Origin: Mycoplasmopsis bovigenitalium
GTDB taxonomy: Bacteria > Bacillota_I > Bacilli_A > Mycoplasmatales > Metamycoplasmataceae
Reading direction: 5' to 3'
Length of the DNA stretch: 64,000 nucleotides
NCBI RefSeq assembly: GCF_002356075.1
Contig: NZ_AP017902.1
Location: forward strand, 744,001 to 808,000
The notes beneath the pieces are model-generated. The model ran no database searches, was not told where the DNA came from, and saw only the letters and a program-made list of their open reading frames with translations. The number at the start of each line of letters is the position of its first letter. The stretch's first letter is position 1. Below are positions 20,181 to 29,984 of the stretch, in pieces. The position numbers were made by a program, and so were the translations under genes.

Positions 20181-21128
20181 TTAACTTTCTGATGTTGTTG
20201 CCGTGTCTTTTGGACCTTCTTCGGCTGGAGCTGCTGGATCTTTAGGACCTTCTTCGGCTGGTGCTACTGGATCTTTAGGACCTTCCTCTGCTGGTGCCAC
20301 TGGATCTTTAGGACCTTCTTCAGCTGGCGCTACTGGATCTTTAGGACCTTCCTCTGCTGGAGTTGCCGTGTCTTTTGGACCTTCTTCCGCTGGTGCCACT
20401 GGATCTTTAGGACCTTCCTCTGCTGGTGTTGCTGGATCTTTAGGTCCTTCTTCAGCTGGAGCTACTGGATCTTTAGGACCTTCTTCGGCTGGAGCTGCTG
20501 GGTCTTTTGGACCTTCCTCTGCTGGAGTTGCTGGATCTTTAGGACCTTCCTCTGCGGGTGCTGCTGGATCTTTAGGACCTTCTGAGCTGCCACCAACACT
20601 TGGGTCGTCGCCTTGAATTGGTTCCATAGGTCTTGTTGTATCTCCCGGTTTTTTACCATCTCCATTGATTGGGTCGGCTGGTTTTGTAGTATTACCAGAT
20701 TGCCCACCCGTGTTTGAACCGTCATTATGAGTCTTAACTTCATCGATTAAATCTGATTCTTTTTCACCATCTTTAACAATTATTTTTGCAACATTATATG
20801 TTTTACCATCTTTTAGAGATGAAAAATCAACTGTTCCATCTTCTTTAATTTTTGTTTTAATTGTTTTAGCACTACCACTAGAATTCGATAAAACAACTGT
20901 TACTTCTTTTCCTTTGTGTAAGATAAATTTTGCATTTAATAGGTCTTTTTGTTCATTAGATAATTCGTATTTAACCTCTGAGTTTTGCGTAATTTGCTCT
21001 GGAGTTTTTTGTACAGTGTTGTCTTTTTTGTTTTTAGCGTTTTTAGTTACAATGACTGAAGCTGTAACTACTGCACCAACAGTTAAAACCGATAAACCTG
21101 TGGCCAACAGTATTTTAGTTTTTGCCAT
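20181..21128 (-). CDS. Surface protein with 11-residue tandem repeats
   Basis: A 315-residue protein whose start (MAKTKILLATGLS) follows an AAAGGAG site; an in-frame start 21 bases upstream is less likely. The N-terminal 30 residues form a membrane helix without a lipobox Cys, so the protein is probably anchored by an uncleaved signal. Residues about 45-120 form a small domain like that of mycoplasma variable surface proteins. From about residue 180 it consists of some twelve copies of EGPKDPxAPAE (x mostly A or V, with T forms), a Pro- and acid-rich rod, ending in TATTSES. The gene ends against a bidirectional terminator. Size variation by repeat number is expected; the function (adhesion or shielding) is inferred from architecture only. 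Confidence 0.8.
   Translation of the reverse strand: MAKTKILLATGLSVLTVGAVVTASVIVTKNAKNKKDNTVQKTPEQITQNSEVKYELSNEQKDLLNAKFILHKGKEVTVVLSNSSGSAKTIKTKIKEDGTVDFSSLKDGKTYNVAKIIVKDGEKESDLIDEVKTHNDGSNTGGQSGNTTKPADPINGDGKKPGDTTRPMEPIQGDDPSVGGSSEGPKDPAAPAEEGPKDPATPAEEGPKDPAAPAEEGPKDPVAPAEEGPKDPATPAEEGPKDPVAPAEEGPKDTATPAEEGPKDPVAPAEEGPKDPVAPAEEGPKDPVAPAEEGPKDPAAPAEEGPKDTATTSES
20187..20588 (-). repeat. 33-bp tandem repeats in a surface protein gene
   Basis: About twelve 33-bp units encode EGPKDP(A/V)APAE, with interspersed variants carrying PATPAE or TATPAE. The variants are arranged in a mosaic, as expected from unequal recombination. Confidence 0.9.
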
Positions 21129-21200
21129 TTTTTCTCCTTTTATCATCAATTATTTTCCATTGAAATTTCCGAAAATTATCAATAGTTATTTTGATTTTAC

Positions 21201-21237
21201 AAAAAAAAAAAAAATGCGCGATTGGTCAAAAACGCAT
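21201..21237 (-). terminator. Terminator of ymdB with a 14-base T tail
   Basis: Read on the minus strand, ATGCG and CGCAT form a short stem followed by T14 (A14 at 21201-21214 on the plus strand). The stem is only 5 bp, so the long T-run is notable. Confidence 0.55.
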
Positions 21238-21330
21238 AAATTTGTGGCTTTTTGTGCAAATAAAGCTAATATTTCCACATTTACTAAAAGTAATCATTTG
21301 TATTTTTATACAAATAAATATTTATTATTT

Positions 21331-22143
21331 CTAGTCATTTGGCAGTATCTTAATACACTCTATTGAGTTATTTTGTTTTTCGATTGTGTTTAATTTTAAA
21401 ATAACAGCATTAAATTGGCATTTATTGTTTGAAATTTGAAATTTTGATCTGCTCCCATAGCGCATATGTTCATAAACTTCTTGAAAATTAGCACCTATTG
21501 CACAATTATATGGCCCTACCATACCAACATCTGAAATAAAACAAGTTCCATTTTTTAGAGTATGTGCGTCATTTGTTTGTACATGAGTGTGTGTTCCACA
21601 AACAGCGTCTACTTTGCCGTCTAAATATTGAGATAACACTGCTTTTTCACTTGTTGTTTCAGCATGAAAATCAACAAAGTGAAAATCAGTTTTTTGGCCA
21701 TTTTCAATGACATTATCAATTGCATCAAAAAAGTTTTGTGCATACTCTTCTTTTCACGGATGAAGTAATTTGTTAAATGTAATACCCATTAAAGAAGTTA
21801 CCCGAAGTGTGCAATCATTGATTTTGAACACATTACTGCCTTGTCCAGCATATGAGTTTGAAATATTTAATGGTCTAATCACGTCGGGATTTGAAATTAT
21901 TTCAAATATGCCATTTTGTGCTCATACATGATTCCCAAGTGTAAAAATATCAATGCCAATTTTTTTTAGTTGTTCATAATCTTTTTTAATAAAACCTTTA
22001 CGATCTGAAACATTTTCCGCCTGAGCAATAGTAACATCAATATTGTGTTGTTTTTTTATATTATCTAAATGTTTGGCAACCATATCAATCCCAGGTTGTC
22101 CAAAAATATCTCCAATAAATAGAAGATTTAATTGTTTATTCAT
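21331..22143 (-). CDS. ymdB: YmdB-type metallophosphoesterase
   Basis: A 270-residue protein of the YmdB family (TIGR00282), cyclic-nucleotide phosphodiesterases with a two-metal centre. Metal-ligand motifs are visible: LLFIGDIFGQPG at the N-terminus, FTLGNHVW near residue 70, a DFHAETTSEK segment near residue 160, and GTHTHVQTND near residue 185. In Bacillus and others it degrades 2',3'-cAMP and affects biofilm and RNA turnover. In many Firmicutes it lies next to rny, which is not the case here. The start at 22143 has a GAGGAA site. Confidence 0.88.
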
Positions 22144-22225
22144 ATTTCCTCAAATCTACAATATAACTATAGCATATTTGTATAAATTTAATTTATATAT
22201 TTAGTATATATTCGGTCCAAATTAA

Positions 22226-22248
22226 GAAAAAACACCTAAATTAGGTGT
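22226..22248 (-). terminator. Terminator of the ychF and tRNA-Trp unit
   Basis: ACACCTAA / TTAGGTGT (8 bp, very short loop) followed on the minus strand by TTTTTTC. Confidence 0.75.
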
Positions 22249-22270
22249 AAAAATTTGAGTATAACTCATA

Positions 22271-22344
22271 TGGCGGGGGTTAAAGGAATCGAACCCTTGC
22301 AAGCAGTTTTGGAGACTGCAGTACTACCATTATACTAAACCCCC
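22271..22344 (-). tRNA. trnW: tRNA-Trp(CCA)
   Basis: A full cloverleaf with encoded CCA: acceptor GGGGGTT / AACCCCC, D-arm GTAT..GTAC, anticodon stem GCAGT / ACTGC around the loop CTCCAAA (anticodon CCA), a T-arm with TTCGATT, and discriminator G73, an identity element for Trp. It reads UGG only, so another tRNA-Trp(UCA) must read the many UGA codons; that one is not in this window. It appears to be the last element of the minus-strand ktrA-ychF unit. Confidence 0.93.
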
Positions 22345-22399
22345 ATTTCGCACATGGCGAAAAAGTTGTATTGAATTGTAAAATGAATATATTAGTAAA

Positions 22400-23500
22400 T
22401 TATTTGTTAAATTTAAAGTGGCAAATATCACCATCTTTCATAACGTAATTTTTGCCTTCAGATCTAATTTTTCCTGCTGCTTTAACAGCGGCTTCTGATC
22501 CATAAGAAATAAAGTCATCATAATTTATAATGTCAGCTTTAATAAATTTGTTTTCGAAATCACTATGAATAATACCTGCACACTGGGGAGCTAACATTCC
22601 ATTATTAAAAACTCAAGCCCTAACTTCAATTTGACCAACTGTGAAGTAGGTTTTTAGATTTAGTAAGTCAAATGCTTCGCGGGTTAATAAATCTAGTCCA
22701 CTGAATTTAATTTCATAAGAATCAAGCCATTGTTTTGCTTCGTTTTCATCAAGTTGTGAAACTTCACTTTCTAATTGAACGCAAATTGGTAATATTTTCT
22801 CGTTTTGGTTGCATGAATTTTTAAATTTCATAAAAAGAGCATCATTTTCATAGTTTGATATTTGTTGTGCTGACAGGTTCGCTACATAAATCATTGGTTT
22901 GTAAGTCAGTAAATGATATGATTTGATAATTTTTAATTCTTCTTGAGTTAAGCTTTCTAAGGTTCTAGCAGCAAAACCATTTTCAAGTTTTTCTTGTAAT
23001 TTTAAGCAAAGATTTTGTTCTAAAATAGCAGTTTTATCGCCAGATTTGGCTTTTTTTGCAATTCTATTTAAAACATTTTTAACTGTTTCAATGTCAGCTA
23101 AAATTAACTCCATATTAATTACATCTTTATCATTAACTGGGTTAACTTCATTTGCAACATGCATTATATCTTTGTCTTCAAAACATCTCACCACGTGAAT
23201 TATTGCATCCACTTCTCTAATATTGCCAAGAAATTTATTTCCTAGTCCTTCACCTTTTGAAGCACCCTTAACTAAGCCAGCAATATCAACAAAATCAAAT
23301 GTAGCAGGAACAATTTTATTAGGATTAACAAGTTTTGCTAATTCATAAAGTCTTTTATCTTTAAGAGGAACTGAACTAATATTTGGTTCAATAGTTGTAA
23401 ATGCATAGTTAGATGCTTCAACTTGATATTTTGTAAGCGCACTAAAAAGTGTGCTTTTGCCAACATTTGGCAAGCCAACTATACCCGCTTTTAATGACAT
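22400..23500 (-). CDS. ychF: Obg-like GTPase/ATPase YchF
   Basis: A 366-residue cytosolic P-loop protein that binds ribosomes and prefers ATP in characterised members. G1 is [14 protein letters not shown] at the N-terminus, G3 is [17 protein letters not shown] near residue 70, and the ANLS segment replaces NKxD as usual for YchF. The C-terminal TGS domain contains [15 protein letters not shown] and [19 protein letters not shown]. Length is standard. The start has a TTGGAG site, and the gene follows ktrA by 63 bases on the same strand. Confidence 0.95.
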
Positions 23501-23563
23501 ATTACTCCAATCTTATTTTTACTTATTTATTCATTTTTCTAAACAATAAGTAAAAATTTAAAA

Positions 23564-24235
23564 TTAAACTTTATTTAAAATTTCAAAAGCATGAACAACA
23601 TCATTTACTTTACCTAGTATTGTTATTAAATCTGCACTTTGCAACATTGTAAATCCGCTAGGTAAAATTGTTTCAGAATTTCTTTTTATTAACACAACAC
23701 TTAGTCCTTTTTCAATAAATTTACAATCTTTCAGAGATTTATCGAAGTATTCGGGATTGGTAAGTGAAGTAGTTCCCATCACAAAATTATCGCCCAATTC
23801 TTGAAGCCCCATTGAATATTTAGCGAAATTTGGATTAGCAGCAAGAAGTGCTGTACGCATTCCTGCTTCTTGTTCTGGTTTGATAATAACATTAACGCCT
23901 ATTTGTTTTAAAACATTGGCATGGCGTTCAGAGTGCGCACGAGCAATAATATTTGTAACCTTAATTTCAGTTAATGCTGCTACTATTTCGATATTATCAT
24001 TGGTTGCAACAACAACCATATCCATATTTTGAATCCCAAGTGATTTAAGTGCCTTTGGCTCGGCAGCGTCAGCCACAACCAATTTATCCACCAATTCTGA
24101 GTAGTGTGTTAGGTTTTTTTCATCTTTGTCAACTACTAAAAGTGAAACATTCATATTTAGTAACTGCTTAATAACGGCATCGCCAAATCTGCCAACACCA
24201 ATGACACAAATATTTTGAACAACTTTTTTCTGCAT
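23564..24235 (-). CDS. ktrA: Potassium-uptake regulatory subunit, KtrA/TrkA type
   Basis: A 223-residue RCK-domain protein. The Rossmann fold NICVIGVGRFGDAVIKQLL is followed by the acidic ligand in LLVVDKDE, and the RCK_C domain lies at residues about 140-220. It gates a KtrB/TrkH-type potassium channel in response to nucleotide binding. The membrane partner is not adjacent in this window, so it must be encoded elsewhere. The start has an AAGGAG site. Confidence 0.88.
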   Translation of the reverse strand: MQKKVVQNICVIGVGRFGDAVIKQLLNMNVSLLVVDKDEKNLTHYSELVDKLVVADAAEPKALKSLGIQNMDMVVVATNDNIEIVAALTEIKVTNIIARAHSERHANVLKQIGVNVIIKPEQEAGMRTALLAANPNFAKYSMGLQELGDNFVMGTTSLTNPEYFDKSLKDCKFIEKGLSVVLIKRNSETILPSGFTMLQSADLITILGKVNDVVHAFEILNKV

Positions 24236-24361
24236 GATGCTCCTTATATATTAATTAATTATATTTTAGTATAAATATATTTCAAAGAGTAAAACAATTT
24301 AAGTTTCTGAACGCAGAAAGGCGAAAGTTTCACTTGTTGAAAACTTTTAAAAAATAAAGAA

Positions 24362-25243
24362 ATGAAAAAATTAATTGTCTGAGATTTATTCGGCGGTGGC
24401 GTTAACTCTGTTTATAAAGCGATAGGAGATAACCCAAATTTTGAAATTTATACGTTCGACCTGTTTCCGGAACGTTATCATAATAAACAATTTGTAGTAG
24501 ACTTGAGCGAAGAGTTTGAGTGATTAAAAAGGCATTTTAGTGCTTTTCCAAAACCTGACATTATAGTCGCTAGCCCCCTTTGCCAATCGTTTAGTTCTAT
24601 TTTATCATTAAAAGGTGGTGGCACTTGCTTTTGAAAATATAAAGACGAGACAAGAACTGCACTAACTGAGAGAAGCGTTAAAGAATTTGAAAGTTTAAAA
24701 AATGGGTTTACTAAATATTTAGACGCGGACAAACAATTATTTATTAAGCGACTTGGTCAAAAATGCATTGACAACACTATAAATCTTATTAAAGAATTCA
24801 AACCGCGTTTTTGATATATCGAAAACCCAAAAAGTTCGCTAATTTGAAAATATATCCAGTACAACCGCGACGACTTTTACAACGAGACTTTTGCATTTAA
24901 TGAAACATATTATGGTGACTATGGATATTTACAACCCAAACCTACCGTGTTTCTGTCTAATGTTTTGTTTGATTTAAAAAATAATAACTCGTTAAAAATC
25001 GTTAAAAATGGCAAACGCAAACAAATATTCAGAAATAACGAGTTAATTGCTGAAATGTCAATAAGTGACCGAATGTTGCCGTCTTTACGCAATCATAAAT
25101 ATAAAACAGAAGGGAACTTCCAAGCAAAAGAAGCGGCAAATGTTAGTGCTATTCCTTCTGAGTTACTGAAAGATATTTTTGAAGATTTTTTAGACATTTA
25201 CAGAGACATGGAGTACGAGGAGTTAAGCAATGAAGAAAATTAA
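24362..25243 (+). CDS. Phage-type C5-cytosine DNA methyltransferase
   Basis: A 293-residue protein at the left end of the replication module. The N-terminus LIVWDLFGGGVNSVYKAIG is the SAM-binding motif I, TFDLFPE follows as motif II, and SPLCQSFS near residues 72-79 holds the catalytic Cys of motif IV, with Leu in place of the second Pro of the usual PPCQ. YIENPKSSLIWK near residue 154 is an ENP form of the ENV motif. These variants are seen in orphan phage cytosine methylases. It probably protects the element's DNA from restriction. No cognate endonuclease is adjacent. The ribosome-binding site is weak (AAAGAA). Base composition here becomes visibly more GC-rich than in the host genes before it. 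Confidence 0.75.
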
Positions 25244-25589
25244 ACTAGAACCTAACCAACTTGAAAGTTATCTTAACCGCTACCTTGTAATTACGACAAA
25301 AGACAATGTGAGTGTTAAGGGCGTGCTAGGGATTTGCTGACATTCTCCGAACCTTTTAACAATTACAAATGAGCAAAAAGGCTACATTTTAAGGTTCGAA
25401 CATATAAAACACTTGCGCCTTTTAAACTCTGACAAAATCATAGACGCAAGCACACTAAAACGAACTTTTAAATATGTGCTTTATAGCAGAAGAACCAAGC
25501 ACCCAACCAAGCCAATTTTTAAAACTTACAATCAAGCAAGAGAATTAAAAAAATCGCTAAGTGCTGAAACTAGCGAAACAAGCGAATAA
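25230..25589 (+). CDS. Unknown 119-residue phage-type protein
   Basis: It starts 14 bases inside the methyltransferase gene and must be translationally coupled to it. It is basic, with no membrane segment, and ends in a Ser/Glu-rich tail (SLSAETSETSE). I do not recognise a family. It contains a TGA Trp codon and shows the same less AT-rich composition as the rest of the module. Confidence 0.65.
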
Positions 25590-25663
25590 ATAATGTTAAT
25601 TATTATAGTTTGGTGAATTCATAGAATGGGCTGGTGATAACACTTAAACAATAAAATAATAAA

Positions 25664-26173
25664 TTATTCCGCGAGCAAATTGTTAAATAACTCGACAACC
25701 TGACTTTCGTTGCTTTGGATATTTTCAAAGACTAGACCCTTTATTTTGAAAAATTCAAGCACTAAATTCACTAAGGTTTGCAACTCTTTATAGTTTAGGT
25801 TATTTTGTTTAATGTTAAACTCGCAATGTGTCGCGTAATTTGTAAAATAATGCGCTTGTAATTTAATGAATTGGTCTAAATGTAAATTTATACCACCCGC
25901 AACTCCGGTGTTGATTTTAAGGGGTAAATTTGAACGCTTAAAGAATATTAGCCCTTTTGTTTGGTTGGTCTTCTCTGAGTGGTGTTGAATGCAAAGAGTT
26001 TGCAAGTTCTCGGGGTCTAAAAATAAATTTTCATTATTGCGATGAGAGATTATATGGTCAACTTGTAGGTTAAACGTGGTCTCACATTTAACACAATAAG
26101 GTTGCTTTCATAAATGCTTATCGCGGAGCGCAATTCAGCGTTTTGAATTGTATGGATATTTTCAATTAATCAT
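25664..26173 (-). CDS. HNH endonuclease, inverted within the replication module
   Basis: A 169-residue protein read against the surrounding genes. The HNH core is clear: CxxC at residues 27-30 (YCVKC), VDHIISHRNNENLFLD with the catalytic Asp-His at 39-40, and LQTLCIQHHSEKT with the last ligands near 61-65. The C-terminal 100 residues are unlike any domain I know and may bind DNA. Such genes occur as phage packaging nucleases, as homing endonucleases or as free mobile HNH genes. Its reversed orientation and solitary position suggest a homing or morphon-type insertion. Its ATG follows a minus-strand TATAAT by 7 bases, so its mRNA is probably leaderless. Confidence 0.8.
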
Positions 26174-26180
26174 ATAAAAA

Positions 26181-26186
26181 ATTATA
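26181..26186 (-). promoter_or_regulatory. -10 box of the HNH gene
   Basis: Minus-strand TATAAT, 7 bases before the HNH start codon. It lies in the 31-bp gap shared with the divergent AAA ATPase gene, so both promoters must overlap or the ATPase operon depends on an upstream promoter. Confidence 0.5.
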
Positions 26187-26204
26187 ACAATTAAGGAGTT
26201 AAGA

Positions 26205-27263
26205 ATGAAAACAGTTGAATTATTTGACTTGGAAGTGCTTCAGTTTAAGTCATTGTCACATTTAAATAAATACCTTACGTGCTACGGGGTGTTTTGCCCA
26301 ATTGTTGAAGGTTGAAACGCTGGCGGAAAAACTACAACTCTTAGTGCTTTAACTCATTTATTATTAGGTGGCATTGACGTTAATGGCAATAGAACTAACA
26401 GTATTGAACCAATAACAGCAACCCTGCACCTATATGTTGACGGGGAAAGTTGATTTATTCAAAATACACAGAGTAAAACCTGAATATGAAAATCAGCAAA
26501 CCAAGAATATAACGCTTATAAAAAAGGGCTTGAGGAAGTTTTAGGAATTAAAAAACAACATTTACGCCTTTTGTGTTTGCCTGACTATTTTATAAATTTA
26601 AGTGGAGCAGCTCAGCGAGAAGAGTTTATTGCATTATTAGAAAATTCACCTTTTGTGCTTAAAAATTTAGATAAAAAATTCGACATTGCAACCATACTAA
26701 AAGAACACGGTTCAATTATTAATTACAAGAAAACGCTAAAAGATAGACTGAAAGTAATCGAAGCAAATTTTGGATTTCTTACAATGCTTGAGTCTTATTC
26801 GGTTAATATTAACTACTCTTTTGAATTAAAACACACAGCACGAGATGTTGCACGACAAATAAGAGAGATAGAGCAAGAGCACTGAGAAAAAGCAAAAATT
26901 AACGTTATAAATGAGTTAAATACTGTTATCTCAATTGAGAATGCTTTAATTGCTTTATTTAATAAAGAAGTTGAAAAAATGAGGGAGATTTCTTGCCTTG
27001 GTTGACTTGTGCATATTGTTCAGGACGAAAAAACGGGTCAAGAATCGCTAAAAATAACACACAACGGGGTAGAGTATAAAAATTTAAATCAAGCGAAAAA
27101 AATGCAAATTGCTTGCCAATTCTCGGTGTTGTTCCAAAATCTTATGGAGATTAATTTGCCGTTATTTATTGATAACTTTGAAAGAATAGACGAAGGAAAT
27201 GCCGAACTTATTGAAGATATAACCAAAGACCGCCAAGTATTCGTGACAAGGGTGACTTATTAA
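26205..27263 (+). CDS. AAA/SMC-like ATPase of phage recombination type
   Basis: A 352-residue protein with a P-loop VEGWNAGGKTTTL near residues 34-46 and an N-terminus (LEVLQFKSL) of the SbcC/RecF/RecN class, where the chain begins ELxNFKsl. A central charged helical part (residues about 190-270) would form a short coiled coil, and LPLFIDNFERIDEGN near residue 320 is the Walker B and D-loop region. It is probably a DNA repair or recombination ATPase working with the following MBL-fold and nuclease genes. The start has a TAAGGAG site; its stop overlaps the next start (TAATG). Confidence 0.75.
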
Positions 27264-28012
27264 TGATTATCACAAGTTTTGGTTCTTCTTCCTTAGGTAG
27301 CTGCTATTTAATAAAGTTTAAAAATTTGAATGTTGTTATAGATGCGGGAATAAATGTAAAACAATTTACAAACCACAAATATTATGCTGATTTAATGACC
27401 GCGGATTTGCTTTTAATTTCACACGAGCACCTTGACCATGTTAAGTATTTAAAAAATTTTTTAGCTTTTAATAATCGGGCGAGTGTTATTATTAACCCTT
27501 TATCATTTGCAAGATTAATGACAATATATCCAGAACTAGAAAAATACAAGCACCGTTTTGTTTTATTGGATTATTTCAAGCATTTAAAAATTAGCGGGTT
27601 GCACATTTCAACATTGCAAGCTGTTCACGATTCCGCCGCTAATAATGCTTATCAATTAACAAGTCAAAGCGGAGAACAGTTGTTTTTTATGACTGATTGA
27701 GGTTCTTTTGAATATTTGCCGTTAATGCACCATAAGTTTATGAGTAATTGTATTTTTATGATTGAAAGCAACCACCCAGTAAATGCAAAGCAAACACAGT
27801 TATATCAAGAGCGGAGTTTTTCAAATGTTGGGCACAGTAATTCAGAACAAGCGTTGCGACTTGTTGAGATTATTGAAAAACAAAGCGGGCTGAATGTAAA
27901 AAATAACGTTTTTTGAATATCTACTAGCCCCGGTTTCTATGATTATTTAAAAAAGACCGACCCATATGGGAAAAGAATACACCCGACAAACATTGAGGAG
28001 CATTGTGTCTAA
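27263..28012 (+). CDS. MBL-fold metallohydrolase
   Basis: A 249-residue metallo-beta-lactamase-fold protein. The HxHxDH signature is LISHEHLDHVKY near residues 52-63, later metal ligands are in AVHDSAAN and MTDWGS, and IESNHPVNAKQT follows. Similar YycJ-like proteins occur in phage replication regions and are thought to act as nucleases. It is coupled to the ATPase gene by TAATG and overlaps the next gene by 47 bases. Exact substrate unknown. Confidence 0.78.
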
Positions 28013-28379
28013 TCTAAAAGAAAAGAACGTAGAAAAAAAGATAGAGCGAGAATTAAAGAAACAAGGAGTGCCATTTTTTAAAGTTGCGGGCGGATTGTTT
28101 CAAGTTTCGGGAATGTGCGACTTACTTATCTTTAACCGTTTCACAACTTACGCATTAGAACTTAAAAGCGAATTCAAAAGAAGCAAACCAACCCCGCTGC
28201 AAATTTTACAAGCGCATAATTTTATGAATGATTTAATTTGGGTATTTGTTGATAATAATAACTATAAGTGAGTGGTTGACAACATTGTAAAAAATAAGAA
28301 GTCGGTTTTAAAACACTACGGACAAAAGCAGTTATCTTATTGGAGAAAGTACATAAACAAGCATGAAAAAACTTTATAA
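27966..28379 (+). CDS. VRR-NUC nuclease
   Basis: A 137-residue PD-(D/E)XK-type nuclease. FFKVAGGLFQVSGMCDLLIF contains the catalytic Asp (family pattern SGxPDL, here SGMCDL), and TYALELKSEFKRSKPTPLQ the ExK motif. Stand-alone VRR-NUC proteins of phages act as structure-specific nucleases near the replication helicase. There is no ribosome-binding site; it is probably coupled to the MBL gene. It overlaps the SNF2 gene by 17 bases. Confidence 0.8.
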
Positions 28380-29703
28380 CTACCAGAAGCAAGCGATAAA
28401 TAAAGCACTAGCACACGACCGCTTTTTGTTGGCTTTGGATATGGGGCTTGGTAAAACGCTATGTGCTATTAATTGACTAAAACACATAAAACAAACCTGC
28501 TCATTGCCAACGATTATAATTTGCGACCCGTTAAAACTTAGCGATTGATTTGACGAATACACAGAACAGCAAGTAGCGGGCGAAGTTTTTATAGTTAAAG
28601 ACAAACACAGCATAGCAGAATTCCAAAACATATCACAAGCAGCAAACAAGGTTTTTATTGTTAGTTATCGTCGGTTTAGTAATTTGTTCAAGAAGTTAAA
28701 CTTAGGCGCGGGTCTTAATGTTATTATTGACGAAAGTCAGGCGCTTAAATCTCACACTAGCCAAATTAGCAAAAACTGTTTTAAACTATCACCCTACATT
28801 AGGCGCTTGCTGCTTTTAAGTGGCGATCCTATTTCAACTGGTTATATTAATTTATACCCACAAATGCGTCTTCTTAATTGTTTTGTTTCTGGTTATAAGT
28901 ACGGTGACTTTTTGGAAGATTTTTGCAAGTATATTGTAATGAAAACAAGCGCTCAACCTTTTAAAATGATTACCGGATACAAAAACACGGATTATTTAAT
29001 GCAATTATTAAAAACGCGGGCTTATTTTTTGAAAACTGAGCAAGCAATAGAATTGCCGCAAAAGCAAGCGTTTAAGTTTATAAGTTCTCCCACCAAGGAC
29101 TACGAGACTTTAAAAAAGACAAAGACGCTCGCTACTAGCGATTGAAGTTTTACGGCTGATAGTGTAATGAAATTATTTCACGGGTTAAGAATGATAATAG
29201 GCGGAAGCATTAAAAGCGATCAGGACAATATTATTGAACTAAATACTAATAAAATTGAGCAATTAGAAACACTTATAACTTCAAGCACTTACAACTTTTC
29301 GGTGTTTTATAACTATCAAGTAGAAGCACAAGCAATTAAGAAATTGTGCGAGAAGTTAAAAATTAAATGTTATGAAATAAACGGTCAACGCAACGACTTG
29401 AAACTGTTACAAAATGAAACGGAACGCTTTATTGTAATAATTCAGTATTTATCCGGAGCGCGGGGAATTGACGGATTACAAGACAAAATATTTAACCAAG
29501 TATATTTTTCACTTACTTATTCCGGAGAATTGCATCGGCAATCATTGAAAAGAATACATAGGATAGGTCAAAGTAAACCAGTACGTTATTACTTTTTACT
29601 GGCTAAAAATTCGGTGGAAGTAAATATATTTAACGCGCTAAGAACTAGCGGCGATTACACGCTGAAAATGTTCGAAAATGATTTAGCAATAGGAGGCATA
29701 TAA
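28363..29703 (+). CDS. SNF2-family DNA helicase/translocase
   Basis: A 446-residue superfamily 2 ATPase. Motif I LALDMGLGKTLCAINW is near residues 23-38, motif II is NVIIDESQALKS near residue 124 (DESQ in place of DEAH), motif III is LLLLSGDPIS, and motif VI is RQSLKRIHRIGQSKPV near residue 400. It is the compact form found next to VRR-NUC in phage replication modules. It probably remodels or unwinds replicating DNA. It joins the next gene by a TAATG overlap. Confidence 0.88.
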
Positions 29704-29960
29704 TGAGGAATATTTTCCAAATTTACCAAGACGGCGAGAGATATTATTTAGTTAAATGTGTCTCTCCACAAGCCGACGGTGTTGACGTTGGATTTAATGA
29801 AAAAACACTCCAAGTAGTGCACCAATTAGAACCAACACAAGCACAAGAAGTTATTAGTTTTTTAAAACAAATAAATAAACCAATTGCCAGTGCTTGGTCA
29901 ATATCTAATAGCGGTCTTAAATTTAACCAAGTAGAAAAAGCAATTAAAAAAAGCAAATAA
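29703..29960 (+). CDS. Unknown 85-residue phage-type protein
   Basis: A small soluble protein lying between the SNF2 and DUF669 genes and joined to the former by TAATG. It has no recognisable motif; the C-terminal 15 residues are lysine-rich (QVEKAIKKSK). Its position suggests an accessory replication factor. Confidence 0.6.
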   Translation: MRNIFQIYQDGERYYLVKCVSPQADGVDVGFNEKTLQVVHQLEPTQAQEVISFLKQINKPIASAWSISNSGLKFNQVEKAIKKSK

Positions 29961-29984
29961 AAACAAATTGAAAGAAGGTAATAT

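Noticed and set aside
20203-20616. Open frame on the plus strand coding for repeated GPSSAGATGSL units, and CRISPR-like spacing
   Set aside because: It is the antisense shadow of the 33-bp coding repeats of the minus-strand surface gene; repeats are contiguous with no unique spacers.
21201-21214. A14 tract as a phase-variable promoter of the repeat surface gene
   Set aside because: On the minus strand it directly follows the hairpin after ymdB, so a terminator tail is the simpler explanation; variation was not excluded.
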